The notes under the pieces are model-generated. The model saw only the letters and a list, made by a program, of their open reading frames with translations. It searched no databases and had not been told where the DNA came from. The position numbers and the translations under genes are program-made. From Parabacteroides distasonis (GTDB taxonomy: Bacteria > Bacteroidota > Bacteroidia > Bacteroidales > Tannerellaceae), in assembly GCF_004793765.1 (NCBI RefSeq), contig NZ_SRYM01000004.1, positions 1 through 64,000 of the forward strand: a stretch of DNA of 64,000 nucleotides. The letters are read 5' to 3'. This document shows, piece after piece, positions 36,531 to 45,099 of the stretch (position 1 is its first letter; each line of letters starts with the position of its first letter).

Positions 36531-36640
36531 ATGGGGAAAGAGTTGTTGCGTACCATGGATCGCTTGGGTATGATTCTTGACGTTGACGCGAACCATGTGG
36601 CTATCGGCAGTGATCTGGATGGCGCTTTCGCCGGAATAAG
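36531..36640 (+). pseudogene. Membrane dipeptidase (renal dipeptidase family) fragment with internal deletion
   Basis: The frame reads MGKELLRTMDRLGMILDV and then DANHVAIGSDLDGAF. Both parts are recognisable in peptidase family M19: the first normally precedes the DxSH metal motif, the second is the late HVxIGSDxDG motif. They are joined directly, so about 100 or more residues including the metal site are deleted. The coding frame then runs into palindrome site B. Confidence 0.7.
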
Positions 36641-36641
36641 C

Positions 36642-36707
36642 TACTGCAACCCGGGTTGCAGTGATACCGCGATGCGGATGCAGTAACACTGCATCCGCAT
36701 CGCGGTA
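36642..36707. repeat. Palindrome site B (one array-A-type unit plus a 20-bp hairpin)
   Basis: 36642-36663 matches unit 4 of array A at 21 of 22 positions. Directly after it, perfect 20-base arms at 36665-36684 and 36688-36707 (beginning TACCGCGATGCGG) form a hairpin with a 3-base loop AAC; its tip again contains GATGCAGT and ACTGCATC. It lies between the dipeptidase remnant and the 3' end of the sensor kinase gene. Confidence 0.9.
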
Positions 36708-36732
36708 AAAAGGCAAACAAGGTGAGTCTATT

Positions 36733-38277
36733 TTATATCTGCAATACCAAGACGAATCGGCATCCTTTCTTGTATTCCTTATCGATAGATAGGGTTCCGT
36801 TTAGTTTGCTTGCCATTAATGCGCAGATCGGTAGTCCCAATCCATCGCCTTGCGCTAAATCCTTCGCCTCGTTAAAAGGTTTGAATAAGTCCTCTTTTAG
36901 ATCATCTGGTATGCCTGTGCCGTTATCCGTAATGATGAATTGGCAAACATGAGCACCCTTCCGTTTAAATTCCAGACGAATATTACCGCTGGAAGTATAT
37001 AATGCGGCATTTTTCAACAAATGCAATAAGATTTGTTCCAGATGCTCAGCATTCGTCTTAATCTCCAATTGGGGTACGTCCATTACGAGATTGACCTCCG
37101 GTTTAACATCCCCTTTAACCTTTTCCACGATTTTCTTGCTGAAGTTTCCTACATTAAAAGAACTAACCTCATACGGTTCCATCAACGTATTCTCCAAGGA
37201 GGAAAGCTCTTGGATATGAACCGTGAACTGCTTTAAAGCCTCTATCCGTGTCAATACATCCTCGGCTTGCTTCGGAGCTACCACCTGCAATTCCTTAGCG
37301 GATGTGTTAAGCTTGTTCAAGGTAGGCTCCATCTGAACCGATATGTTTTGGATGAATTGGGCCTGCTGCTCGCTATGTTCATTTGTCGTCTGAATGATTT
37401 TCTTTAATTTCTTATTCAGCACGATAAAGCGCAGCAAAAGGAATCCTAAGAAAAGCAAGGCGGCTATAAGGATCACCACGAATGTGATAAGTCCGACAAT
37501 CATATATTGCTTAACAGACAGTTTATCGTCTTTCTCCTGTATCGTCTGTAAGCTTTGATCGTACTTTTGCTGTAACGCTCCCAATTGATCCTCCGCTGTA
37601 AGAGCCTTTACGGAGTCTGTCCATACGATGTATTTCTCATAGGTACGTTCCATCAGCGAAGCATTGTTTGCCTTGCGAGCTATAGAGATCAGATTCCGGT
37701 AGCAGTCGCTCACCTTCTCGTACTCTTTCTTCTCCTTATACTGGTTGATCAGTTTTTGGAAAGCGGCATCTCCCTGTTCGTTTTGCCCGAACGTATAATA
37801 ATAACCCGCTTGGGTATATAATAAATTGTTCGATAACTTCTCATCGCCCGCTTGGCTGGCCAGATTATCTAATGTGCTGAGTTGAACTTGCGCTTGGGCG
37901 GTGTTCTTTAGTTTAATGTACATTTCCAGCCGTTCTTTCGTTATTTGGAAATGTTGCTCATAAAGCGGTTTCTGTAACTTCTGTTCTTCGGTTAAGATAA
38001 ATTGGTTCATCTGGCGGCAAAGGTCGAAAGCCTCTTGATAATAATTCTCGCGATAGTATAGATAAACCGCTTGCGTACCGGCATTGATCGCTTGTTGATA
38101 ATCACCTTTTCGGGATAAGCTTTTGTAAGCTTGTAAAAAAAGATAACGAGCTTTGGTGTAATCTTTTTTTTCCAGGCTGCTTTGTGCCTGTGTCATAAAT
38201 TGATTCGTCGTGCTTTGCGCCTGTGTGACAGGGTAGAAACAAAGCATAAAAGATAGTAAAAGATAAATGACCCTCAT
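36733..38277 (-). CDS. TPR-containing sensor histidine kinase-like protein lacking the phospho-accepting His
   Basis: The 514-residue protein has a signal peptide (1-20), periplasmic TPR-like helical repeats (about 25-250), one membrane segment (about 258-285) and a cytosolic kinase-like part. The ATPase domain is complete: N-box LLKNAALYT (Asn423), G1 DNGTGIPDD (from Asp451) and G2 GDGLGLPICALMASKLNG (from 477). The dimerisation box reads QFIQNISVQMEPTL at 308-320, so the position normally His in NISHEIRTPL is Val314. No response regulator gene is adjacent. It may act as a non-canonical or dead kinase, or partner with another kinase. Confidence 0.85.
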   Translation of the reverse strand: MRVIYLLLSFMLCFYPVTQAQSTTNQFMTQAQSSLEKKDYTKARYLFLQAYKSLSRKGDYQQAINAGTQAVYLYYRENYYQEAFDLCRQMNQFILTEEQKLQKPLYEQHFQITKERLEMYIKLKNTAQAQVQLSTLDNLASQAGDEKLSNNLLYTQAGYYYTFGQNEQGDAAFQKLINQYKEKKEYEKVSDCYRNLISIARKANNASLMERTYEKYIVWTDSVKALTAEDQLGALQQKYDQSLQTIQEKDDKLSVKQYMIVGLITFVVILIAALLFLGFLLLRFIVLNKKLKKIIQTTNEHSEQQAQFIQNISVQMEPTLNKLNTSAKELQVVAPKQAEDVLTRIEALKQFTVHIQELSSLENTLMEPYEVSSFNVGNFSKKIVEKVKGDVKPEVNLVMDVPQLEIKTNAEHLEQILLHLLKNAALYTSSGNIRLEFKRKGAHVCQFIITDNGTGIPDDLKEDLFKPFNEAKDLAQGDGLGLPICALMASKLNGTLSIDKEYKKGCRFVLVLQI

Positions 38278-38474
38278 AACTTAAATTTTTTTTGAAGTAA
38301 AAATATGTATTTACTGGGATTCACACAAAATATATCAAGGGAAAAATAATAGATATCTTATTTTAAGATGTGATTTGTGTGTCAATATTCATATTTATTC
38401 TGTCAATTCTGAAAGTTCCGAACAAGTGGATTGTACTATCTTTATCACATTATTAACCTTAAAAAATTGTGTTT

Positions 38475-40346
38475 ATGAGTATATCCGTATTAACAAAAGG
38501 CATGTCGTGCCTATTCTTTTGTTTTTGTGCTTGTTGTATGAATGCGCAAGTAAGAAACACTGATCCTGTACGTCGCTTGAGGATATCTGGTTATTTGGGG
38601 CAACGGATCGACGCTTGTATCGAGTATCGAGTGAAAGCTCAAGATGTGGATCACTTGGTGGAACCTTTCCGGCATAAGGAAGAGACCTCGCGCTGGCAAT
38701 CGGAATTTTGGGGAAAATGGATACAAGGGGCGATCGCCTCATACCGTTATGATAAAGATCCTGAGTTGTACAAGATTATTAAGAATGGAGCGGAATTGTT
38801 GATGGAAACCCAATTGCCAAATGGATATATCGGTAACTATTCCGAGGAAGCACAGTTGAACCAGTGGGATATATGGGGGCGAAAATACACGGCTTTAGGT
38901 TTGATCGCTTATTATGACTTATCTGGGGATCGAAACGCTTTGGATGCTGCCTGCCGGGTAATCGACCATTTGATGACGCAGGTAGGGCCTGGAAAAGTGA
39001 ATATCGTGACGACCGGTAATTATATAGGAATGCCTAGCTCTTCGGTACTTGAGCCGGTGATGTATCTGTATAATCGTACCCGGCAAGATAAATATCTGGA
39101 TTTTGCCAAATACATCGTAAAGCAATGGGAGACTCCGGAAGGCCCTCGATTGATTAGTAAGGCGATTGCGGATATTCCTGTCGCCGGACGTTTCCCACAT
39201 CCAAAGGTTTGGTTCTCTCCGGAGAATGGACAAAAAGCATATGAGATGATGTCTTGTTATGAGGGCTTGTTGGAACTTTACAAGGTCACTAAGAATCCAT
39301 TATATTTATCTGTGGTGGAGAAAACGATGAATCATATTATCAATGAGGAAATCAATGTGGCCGGTTCTGGTAGTGCGTTCGAGTGCTGGTATGGAGGCAA
39401 GGCGTTACAGACTTATCCTACCTATCATACGATGGAGACTTGCGTGACATTCACGTGGATGCAGATTTGTGACAGGATGCTCGGACTAACCGGAAATTCC
39501 TTATATGCGGACCAGATCGAGAAGGCTATGTATAACGCTTTACTAGCCTCGCTGAAAGCAGATGCCTCACAAATAGCGAAATATAGTCCGTTGGAGGGCT
39601 GGCGGCATGAAGGAGAGGAACAATGCGGTATGCATATCAATTGTTGCAATGCGAATGGACCTCGTGCTTTCGCGATGATTCCGCAGTTCGCTTATCAGGT
39701 AAATGGCAGACGTATTGATGTCAACCTATATGCGGCTTCGAGCGTGGAGGTAGAGTTGGATAAAAAGACGAGGGTGTCGATGACGCAGGAGACGGACTAT
39801 CCGATAGACGGGCAAGTCCGGATTGTGGTGGAACCGGAGAAGACGAGTGATTTTACGATCGCCTTGCGCATCCCGGCGTGGAGTGAGCGAACTGTGGTGT
39901 CTGTCAATGGTGAGCCTTTAACGGATCTGTTGGCTGGAGCATACCTGCCGATTCATAGGACTTGGGAGAAAGGGGATGAAATTACGGTGGAGTTGGATAT
40001 GCGGGCTCGCTTGGTAGAGCTGAACGAGGCTCAAGCGATCGTAAGGGGCCCTTTGGTGCTGGCTAGAGATAGCCGCTTTAAGGATGGAGATGTGGATGAG
40101 GCTTCGGTGATCGTCAGCAAGGATGGTTATGTGGAATTAACTCCGGTGCAAGCCCCCGATTTCGCTTGGATGGCTTTCACCGTTCCTATGGTTTTAGGAA
40201 CGGATTTGGAAGGAAACGGCAAGGCTCGCCCGATTCATCTGTGCGATTTCGCCTCAGCTGGTAATACGTGGAATCAGGCGGAACGTTATAGAGTTTGGCT
40301 ACCAAAAACATGGAATGTCATGCGTACGCCTTATAAACCTTATTGA
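38475..40346 (+). CDS. GH127-family (DUF1680) beta-L-arabinofuranosidase-like enzyme
   Basis: From the ATG at 38475 the product has 623 residues with a Cys-rich signal peptide ending near MNAQ. It is an (alpha/alpha)6-barrel enzyme with C-terminal beta domains. The zinc and nucleophile residues of GH127 are all visible: METC (Glu321, Cys323) and INCCNANGPR (Cys390, Cys391). Family members cleave beta-L-arabinofuranosides through a Cys nucleophile, although the wider family has other specificities. The neighbouring AraC gene is convergent, so control by it is uncertain. Confidence 0.88.
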   Translation: MSISVLTKGMSCLFFCFCACCMNAQVRNTDPVRRLRISGYLGQRIDACIEYRVKAQDVDHLVEPFRHKEETSRWQSEFWGKWIQGAIASYRYDKDPELYKIIKNGAELLMETQLPNGYIGNYSEEAQLNQWDIWGRKYTALGLIAYYDLSGDRNALDAACRVIDHLMTQVGPGKVNIVTTGNYIGMPSSSVLEPVMYLYNRTRQDKYLDFAKYIVKQWETPEGPRLISKAIADIPVAGRFPHPKVWFSPENGQKAYEMMSCYEGLLELYKVTKNPLYLSVVEKTMNHIINEEINVAGSGSAFECWYGGKALQTYPTYHTMETCVTFTWMQICDRMLGLTGNSLYADQIEKAMYNALLASLKADASQIAKYSPLEGWRHEGEEQCGMHINCCNANGPRAFAMIPQFAYQVNGRRIDVNLYAASSVEVELDKKTRVSMTQETDYPIDGQVRIVVEPEKTSDFTIALRIPAWSERTVVSVNGEPLTDLLAGAYLPIHRTWEKGDEITVELDMRARLVELNEAQAIVRGPLVLARDSRFKDGDVDEASVIVSKDGYVELTPVQAPDFAWMAFTVPMVLGTDLEGNGKARPIHLCDFASAGNTWNQAERYRVWLPKTWNVMRTPYKPY

Positions 40347-40361
40347 GTGGTTCACTCCAGC

Positions 40362-41249
40362 TCAATGCGTCCGATCCCGGAACTCCGAGGGTGTAACCCC
40401 TTCTTTCTTCTTGAAAAATGTGGAGAATTGGCCGGCATTCTCGAAATGCAGGCTATAGGCGATCTCGGAGATCGTCAAAGGGGTGCTGGTCAGAAGCTCT
40501 TTCGCACGAAGGAGCTTCTGTTGTAATTGATATTGGGCGGGGGAGACGCCGGTGTATTCCTTGAACATCCGGCGAAACCATGAATAACCTAAACCAAGGC
40601 GAGCAGCGATCTCTTCCGGACTTAAGGGGTCCTCGATGTTCTCCTTCATTAATATACGTGCCTCGTTGATTTTATCTACGACATAGGTGTTCGTGAAGGA
40701 GTTGTTCTTTTCCTTATAATATACGGAGCCTAATATATGAAGCACGATACTGGAGATCATCTGTTGGTAACCGGATTTCTCCTCCGAGGCGAACTTCAGT
40801 ATATCCTCATAAAGTCCGACGATCGTAGCGCTCAGCCCGATCCGGTGTAGCGGCTCTTCCTTGGTAAAGAATTTCTTCTCCACACGTTTATCGATATGAA
40901 TGCCCCGGAAACCTACCCAATACTCATCCCATCCCGTTTCCCGGTCTGGATAATAACTATGCCATTCCCCGGGGAAAAGGAGGATCATCGTCCCTGCGTT
41001 TATCTTTTGCGATTTACAAGACTGGGAGGAAAAGTAGCCGCTACCTTTCGTTATATATACCAATTGGTACTCATTTAGGATGCGCCCGGTCTGAGGCTTG
41101 AAATTATACTTCTCCGGATGCCGGGAAAGTGGATAGGCGCAACCCGGCGGGATGAATTGGTATCCGACCGTCGTAACAACGACTCCCCATTCCTCATCCG
41201 TGGCACTGATAGTCAAGTAACGTAGTAAATCATTCCGCAGTTCGTTCAT
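40362..41249 (-). CDS. AraC-family regulator of rhamnose use (RhaR-like)
   Basis: From the ATG at 41249 the product has 295 residues; a longer frame from a TTG at 41327 is disfavoured because a -7 element lies between. The N-terminal cupin-like sensor region (YQLVYITKGSGYFSSQSCKSQKINAGTMILLFPGEWHSYYPD) is followed by two helix-turn-helix motifs (LSPEEIAARLGLGYSWFRRMFKEYTGVSPAQY and ISEIAYSLHFENAGQFSTFFKKKEGVTPSEFR). It is divergent from rhaB. In Bacteroides thetaiotaomicron an AraC-type RhaR activates the rha operon in response to L-rhamnose, so the same role is likely. Confidence 0.88.
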   Translation of the reverse strand: MNELRNDLLRYLTISATDEEWGVVVTTVGYQFIPPGCAYPLSRHPEKYNFKPQTGRILNEYQLVYITKGSGYFSSQSCKSQKINAGTMILLFPGEWHSYYPDRETGWDEYWVGFRGIHIDKRVEKKFFTKEEPLHRIGLSATIVGLYEDILKFASEEKSGYQQMISSIVLHILGSVYYKEKNNSFTNTYVVDKINEARILMKENIEDPLSPEEIAARLGLGYSWFRRMFKEYTGVSPAQYQLQQKLLRAKELLTSTPLTISEIAYSLHFENAGQFSTFFKKKEGVTPSEFRDRTH

Positions 41250-41284
41250 GTCAGATTTGAAAGGTTTAAAATCATTTTCGTAAG

Positions 41285-41292
41285 CAAATATA
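41285..41292 (-). promoter_or_regulatory. Putative -7 element for the AraC regulator
   Basis: On the minus strand it reads TATATTTG, 36 bases before the ATG at 41249. Confidence 0.55.
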
Positions 41293-41305
41293 GCAATAAT
41301 GCTTC

Positions 41306-41313
41306 TACTTTTG
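41306..41313 (+). promoter_or_regulatory. Putative -7 element for the rha operon
   Basis: TACTTTTG, 31 bases before the rhaB start. It lies 13 bases from the oppositely oriented regulator promoter, so the two polymerase sites overlap. No good -33 element is seen, which fits activator dependence. Confidence 0.55.
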
Positions 41314-41343
41314 CTTTCGTCAAACAAATAACTTTGTTAAGCC

Positions 41344-42765
41344 ATGAAGGAATATAATTTTCTAGCCTTTGATATAGGGGCTACCAGTGGACGGGCCGTG
41401 CTTGGAACCTTAAAGGATACCAAATTTGAAATGAAAGAGATTCATCGGTTCCCGAATCCGATGGTGGAATTACACGGACGGTTTTATTGGGATATCTATC
41501 ATCTCTATACTTCTCTTATAGAAAGCTTGACGATATGCGCCCGGCAAAGAATCCGGTTACACTCAATTGGAATAGATACATGGGGAGTGGATTTTGGGTA
41601 TGTGGCTTTGGATGGCTCTTTATTGGGTTTACCTCGTGCTTACCGAGATCCTTATACGAACGGCGCTCCCGAGGACTTTTTCAAACGGATTCCCAAGGAA
41701 GAGGTCTATAAGCGGACAGGTATTCAAGTGATGCCTTTTAATAGCTTGTTCCAGCTTTTCAGGGCGGGGCAAGATTCGTTTATCCCACAGGAAGTGGCAG
41801 AAAGGATATTATTCATACCGGACCTTTTGGCTTATATGTTGACGGAGCGTATGGTATGTGAATATACGATTGCTTCCACGTCTCAATTATTGAATCCGGA
41901 AACCCATAAATTCGATTACAAGCTCTTGGAGGCCGTGGGTGTATCTCCTACCTTGATGTGCCCGGTCGTAATGCCGGGAACGTTGATCGGGCGGTTGAGC
42001 GAGTCGATCGCCCGTAAGACAGGAATCGGGGAAATCCCGGTAATCGCCGTAGCCGGTCACGATACGGCGTCGGCGGTAGCGGCTGTCCCGGCTTCTTCTC
42101 CTAATTTCGCTTACTTGAGTAGCGGTACTTGGAGCTTGATGGGTATCGAGGTGGAGAAGCCGATCATCAACGAGGTCTCTTTCAAGAATAATTTTACGAA
42201 TGAGGGGGGCATCGAGGGTACGACCCGCTTTTTGAAGAATATTACAGGTATGTGGATCTTAGAACGTTGCCGGGAGCAATGGAAGCGGTTCGGATTGGAT
42301 TATTCGTACGATGATATGGTTCGGATGGCGGAGTTAAGCGAGTTTCCCTCCTTGATCAATCCGGATGATCCTCGTTTCGCCAATCCTGAGAGTATGCTAC
42401 GTGAGATTACGGCCTATTGTGAGGAAACCGGGCAAGCTGTTCCCGCTTCGGACGCCGATTATATACATTGTATATTTTATAGCTTGGCGAATCGTTATAA
42501 AGAGGTGTTGGAAATACTCAAATCGATGTCGCCACATCCGATCGAACGATTGCATGTGATAGGTGGGGGCTCTCGGAACGATCTGCTGAATCAGTTGACA
42601 GCTAACGCTATCGGTATTCCCGTATTGGCAGGCCCGTCTGAGGCGACAGCCATTGGAAATTGCTTGATACAGGCTAAGTCGGCAGGATTACTGACGGATT
42701 GTTGGGAGATGCGAAGACTGATAGCCACCGCATTCCCTCCCAAGGAATTTTATCCGGAAAGGTGA
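41344..42765 (+). CDS. rhaB: Rhamnulokinase
   Basis: The 473-residue FGGY-family kinase phosphorylates L-rhamnulose. It has the phosphate loop FLAFDIGATSGRAVLGTL, HGRFYWDIYHLY, GIDTWGVDFGYV, the AGHDTASAVAAVP segment, YLSSGTWSLMGIE and HVIGGGSRNDLLNQLTANA in the ATP-binding half. Rhamnose isomerase follows after 38 bases, which settles the assignment over other FGGY kinases. The gene is also called rhaK in Bacteroides. Confidence 0.96.
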   Translation: MKEYNFLAFDIGATSGRAVLGTLKDTKFEMKEIHRFPNPMVELHGRFYWDIYHLYTSLIESLTICARQRIRLHSIGIDTWGVDFGYVALDGSLLGLPRAYRDPYTNGAPEDFFKRIPKEEVYKRTGIQVMPFNSLFQLFRAGQDSFIPQEVAERILFIPDLLAYMLTERMVCEYTIASTSQLLNPETHKFDYKLLEAVGVSPTLMCPVVMPGTLIGRLSESIARKTGIGEIPVIAVAGHDTASAVAAVPASSPNFAYLSSGTWSLMGIEVEKPIINEVSFKNNFTNEGGIEGTTRFLKNITGMWILERCREQWKRFGLDYSYDDMVRMAELSEFPSLINPDDPRFANPESMLREITAYCEETGQAVPASDADYIHCIFYSLANRYKEVLEILKSMSPHPIERLHVIGGGSRNDLLNQLTANAIGIPVLAGPSEATAIGNCLIQAKSAGLLTDCWEMRRLIATAFPPKEFYPER

Positions 42766-42803
42766 TACACATTGAAATCATATAAATTTAAAAACATCAT
42801 ACC

Positions 42804-44063
42804 ATGACAAAAGACAGTTTAATTCAACAGGCATTTGACGTAGCGGCAGAACGTTATGCGGCCGTAGGTGTAGACGTTCGTAAAGCTTTAGAGGATATGA
42901 AGAAAATATCCCTATCCCTGCATTGCTGGCAGGCCGATGACGTAAGCGGTTTCGAGAACCAAGGCGGCTCCTTGACCGGTGGTATACAAGTGACTGGCAA
43001 TTATCCGGGACGTGCCCGTACTATCGATGAGTTGCGCTGGGATGTATTGAAAGCGAAATCCTATATCCCCGGTAATCATCGGCTTAGTCTGCATGAGATC
43101 TATGGGGATTTCCAAGGGGAGAAAATAGACCGTGACGAGGTAGAACCTCGCCATTTCGAGAGTTGGATGCAATGGGCAAAGGAGAATGATTTCAAGCTAG
43201 ACTTTAACAGTACCTCTTTCTCGCACCCTAAAAGCGGAGATTTGACCTTGGCGAACCCCTGCGATGATATCCGTAACTTTTGGATCGAGCATACGAAGCG
43301 TTGTCGCTGGATCAGTGATGAGATGGGTAAAGCCCAAAACGATCCTTGTATGATGAACCTTTGGATACATGACGGGAGCAAGGAAGTACCGGCTAGCCGT
43401 CTACGTTATCGCCGTATCTTAGAGGAGTCTCTGGATGAGATATTCGCTACCGAATATAAATGGATGAAAGATTGTATCGAGGCGAAACTATTTGGTATCG
43501 GCTTGGAGAGTTATACGGTAGGATCCTATGATTTTTATTTGGGTTACGGAGCGAAAAAGAACAAGATCGTTACCTTAGATACCGGCCATTTCCATTTGAC
43601 GGAAAGTATCGCCGATAAGGTTTCCTCCCTGTTGTTGTTTACGCCCGAGATCATGTTGCACGTAAGTCGTCCGATCCGTTGGGATAGCGATCATGTCGTG
43701 ATCTTGAATGACGATGTGCAGGATTTAGCCCGTGAGATCGTGCGTTGCGACGCCTTGGACCGGGTACATATCGGTTTGGATTATTTCGACGCTACCATCA
43801 ATCGCATCGGTGCTTACGTTGTTGGTAGCCGTGCCACGCAAAAAGCCTTTATGCTCGCTTTGCTGGAGCCGATTGCCTTGCTTCGCCAATATGAGGATGA
43901 GGGCAAGTATTTCCAGCGTCTTGCCTTGCAGGAGGAAGCGAAAAGCCTGCCTTGGGGTGCGGTTTGGGATATGTATTGTCTGCAAAGCGGAGTTCCCGTA
44001 GGAGAGTCTTATATCGCTGAGATCGAGAAATATGAGTTTGACGTTACCTCAAGACGGCAATGA
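42804..44063 (+). CDS. rhaA: L-rhamnose isomerase
   Basis: The 419-residue TIM-barrel enzyme converts L-rhamnose to L-rhamnulose and is also called rhaI in Bacteroides. Characteristic segments are SLHCWQADDVSGFE near the N-terminus, QVTGNYPGRARTIDELRWD, MNLWIHDGSKEVPASR, GIGLESYTVGSYDFYLGY and TLDTGHFHLTE with metal-binding residues, and RPIRWDSDHVVILNDD. The stop codon overlaps the start of rhaT by 4 bases (ATGA), indicating translational coupling. Confidence 0.97.
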   Translation: MTKDSLIQQAFDVAAERYAAVGVDVRKALEDMKKISLSLHCWQADDVSGFENQGGSLTGGIQVTGNYPGRARTIDELRWDVLKAKSYIPGNHRLSLHEIYGDFQGEKIDRDEVEPRHFESWMQWAKENDFKLDFNSTSFSHPKSGDLTLANPCDDIRNFWIEHTKRCRWISDEMGKAQNDPCMMNLWIHDGSKEVPASRLRYRRILEESLDEIFATEYKWMKDCIEAKLFGIGLESYTVGSYDFYLGYGAKKNKIVTLDTGHFHLTESIADKVSSLLLFTPEIMLHVSRPIRWDSDHVVILNDDVQDLAREIVRCDALDRVHIGLDYFDATINRIGAYVVGSRATQKAFMLALLEPIALLRQYEDEGKYFQRLALQEEAKSLPWGAVWDMYCLQSGVPVGESYIAEIEKYEFDVTSRRQ

Positions 44064-45088
44064 TAGAGATCGGGATCGGGTTGTTGATCATTGCGATCGG
44101 TAGTTTCGGGCAAAGTAGCTCGTACGTACCGATCAATAAGGTCCGGGATTGGAGTTGGGAAAGTTTTTGGTTGGTGCAAGGTATCTTCGCTTGGCTGGTT
44201 TTTCCTTATCTTGGGGCGATGTTGGCGGTACCGGAAGGGAGTACCTTACTGGAGTTATGGTGTTCGCCGGGTAGCTTGGGAGCGGTTATCTATGGCATGC
44301 TCTGGGGTGTCGGCGGGTTGACTTTCGGGTTGAGTATGCGTTATCTGGGCGTAGCTTTGGGACAGAGCATCGCCTTGGGTACATGCGCCGGTTTTGGTAC
44401 GCTTTTCCCGGCTTTGTTCGGTGGAACGAATCTGTTTGAGGGAACCGGATTGATCCTGTTGACCGGTGTTTGCATTACCTTAGCGGGTATCGCCGTGATC
44501 GGTTACGCCGGAAGCCTGCGGGCCCGGAATATGAGTGAGGAGGAGAAGAAAGCGGCGGTGAAGGATTTTGCCTTGACTAAGGGTTTGGCGGTAGCCTTGC
44601 TTGCCGGTGTGATGAGCGCCTGCTTCAATTTGGGTTTGGAATCGGGAAACGAGGTGCTGGCGAAAGCGAAAGAGGCGGGAGCTAGCGATCTGTTCGCCTT
44701 GAATCCCGTGATACTGTTGGTTACTTTGGGCGGCTTTTGTACGAACGCTGTGTATTGTATTTTCCAGAACGTGAAAAACGGGACGGGTAAGGATTATTTC
44801 TCGGTATCGGGAGGTACATTGCTGAATAATGTCTTATTTTGCGCTTTGGCAGGTGTGCTTTGGTACTCGCAGTTTTTCGGGTTGGGGATGGGAAAGAGCT
44901 ATTTCTCGGATTCCCCGGTTATGCTGGCTTTCTCGTGGAGTATCCTGATGTCGCTGAATGTTATTTTCAGTAATGTCTGGGGCATCTTATTAAAAGAATG
45001 GAAGGGCGTGGATCGCCGGACGATCGTGGTATTGATTACTGGCATGTGCATCTTGATCCTTTCCTTATTATATCCGAATATAGTTTAA
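44060..45088 (+). CDS. rhaT: L-rhamnose:proton symporter
   Basis: The 342-residue protein has ten predicted membrane segments and the RhaT family pattern: GIGLLIIAIGSFGQSSSYVPINKVRDWSWESFW at the N-terminus, GMLWGVGGLTFGLSMRYLGVALGQSIALGTCAG, and the C-terminal SWSILMSLNVIFSNVWGILLKEWKG. It is also called rhaP in Bacteroides. It overlaps rhaA by 4 bases and is followed by rhaD after 11 bases. Confidence 0.95.
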   Translation: MIEIGIGLLIIAIGSFGQSSSYVPINKVRDWSWESFWLVQGIFAWLVFPYLGAMLAVPEGSTLLELWCSPGSLGAVIYGMLWGVGGLTFGLSMRYLGVALGQSIALGTCAGFGTLFPALFGGTNLFEGTGLILLTGVCITLAGIAVIGYAGSLRARNMSEEEKKAAVKDFALTKGLAVALLAGVMSACFNLGLESGNEVLAKAKEAGASDLFALNPVILLVTLGGFCTNAVYCIFQNVKNGTGKDYFSVSGGTLLNNVLFCALAGVLWYSQFFGLGMGKSYFSDSPVMLAFSWSILMSLNVIFSNVWGILLKEWKGVDRRTIVVLITGMCILILSLLYPNIV

Positions 45089-45099
45089 TTAAAATAGAC

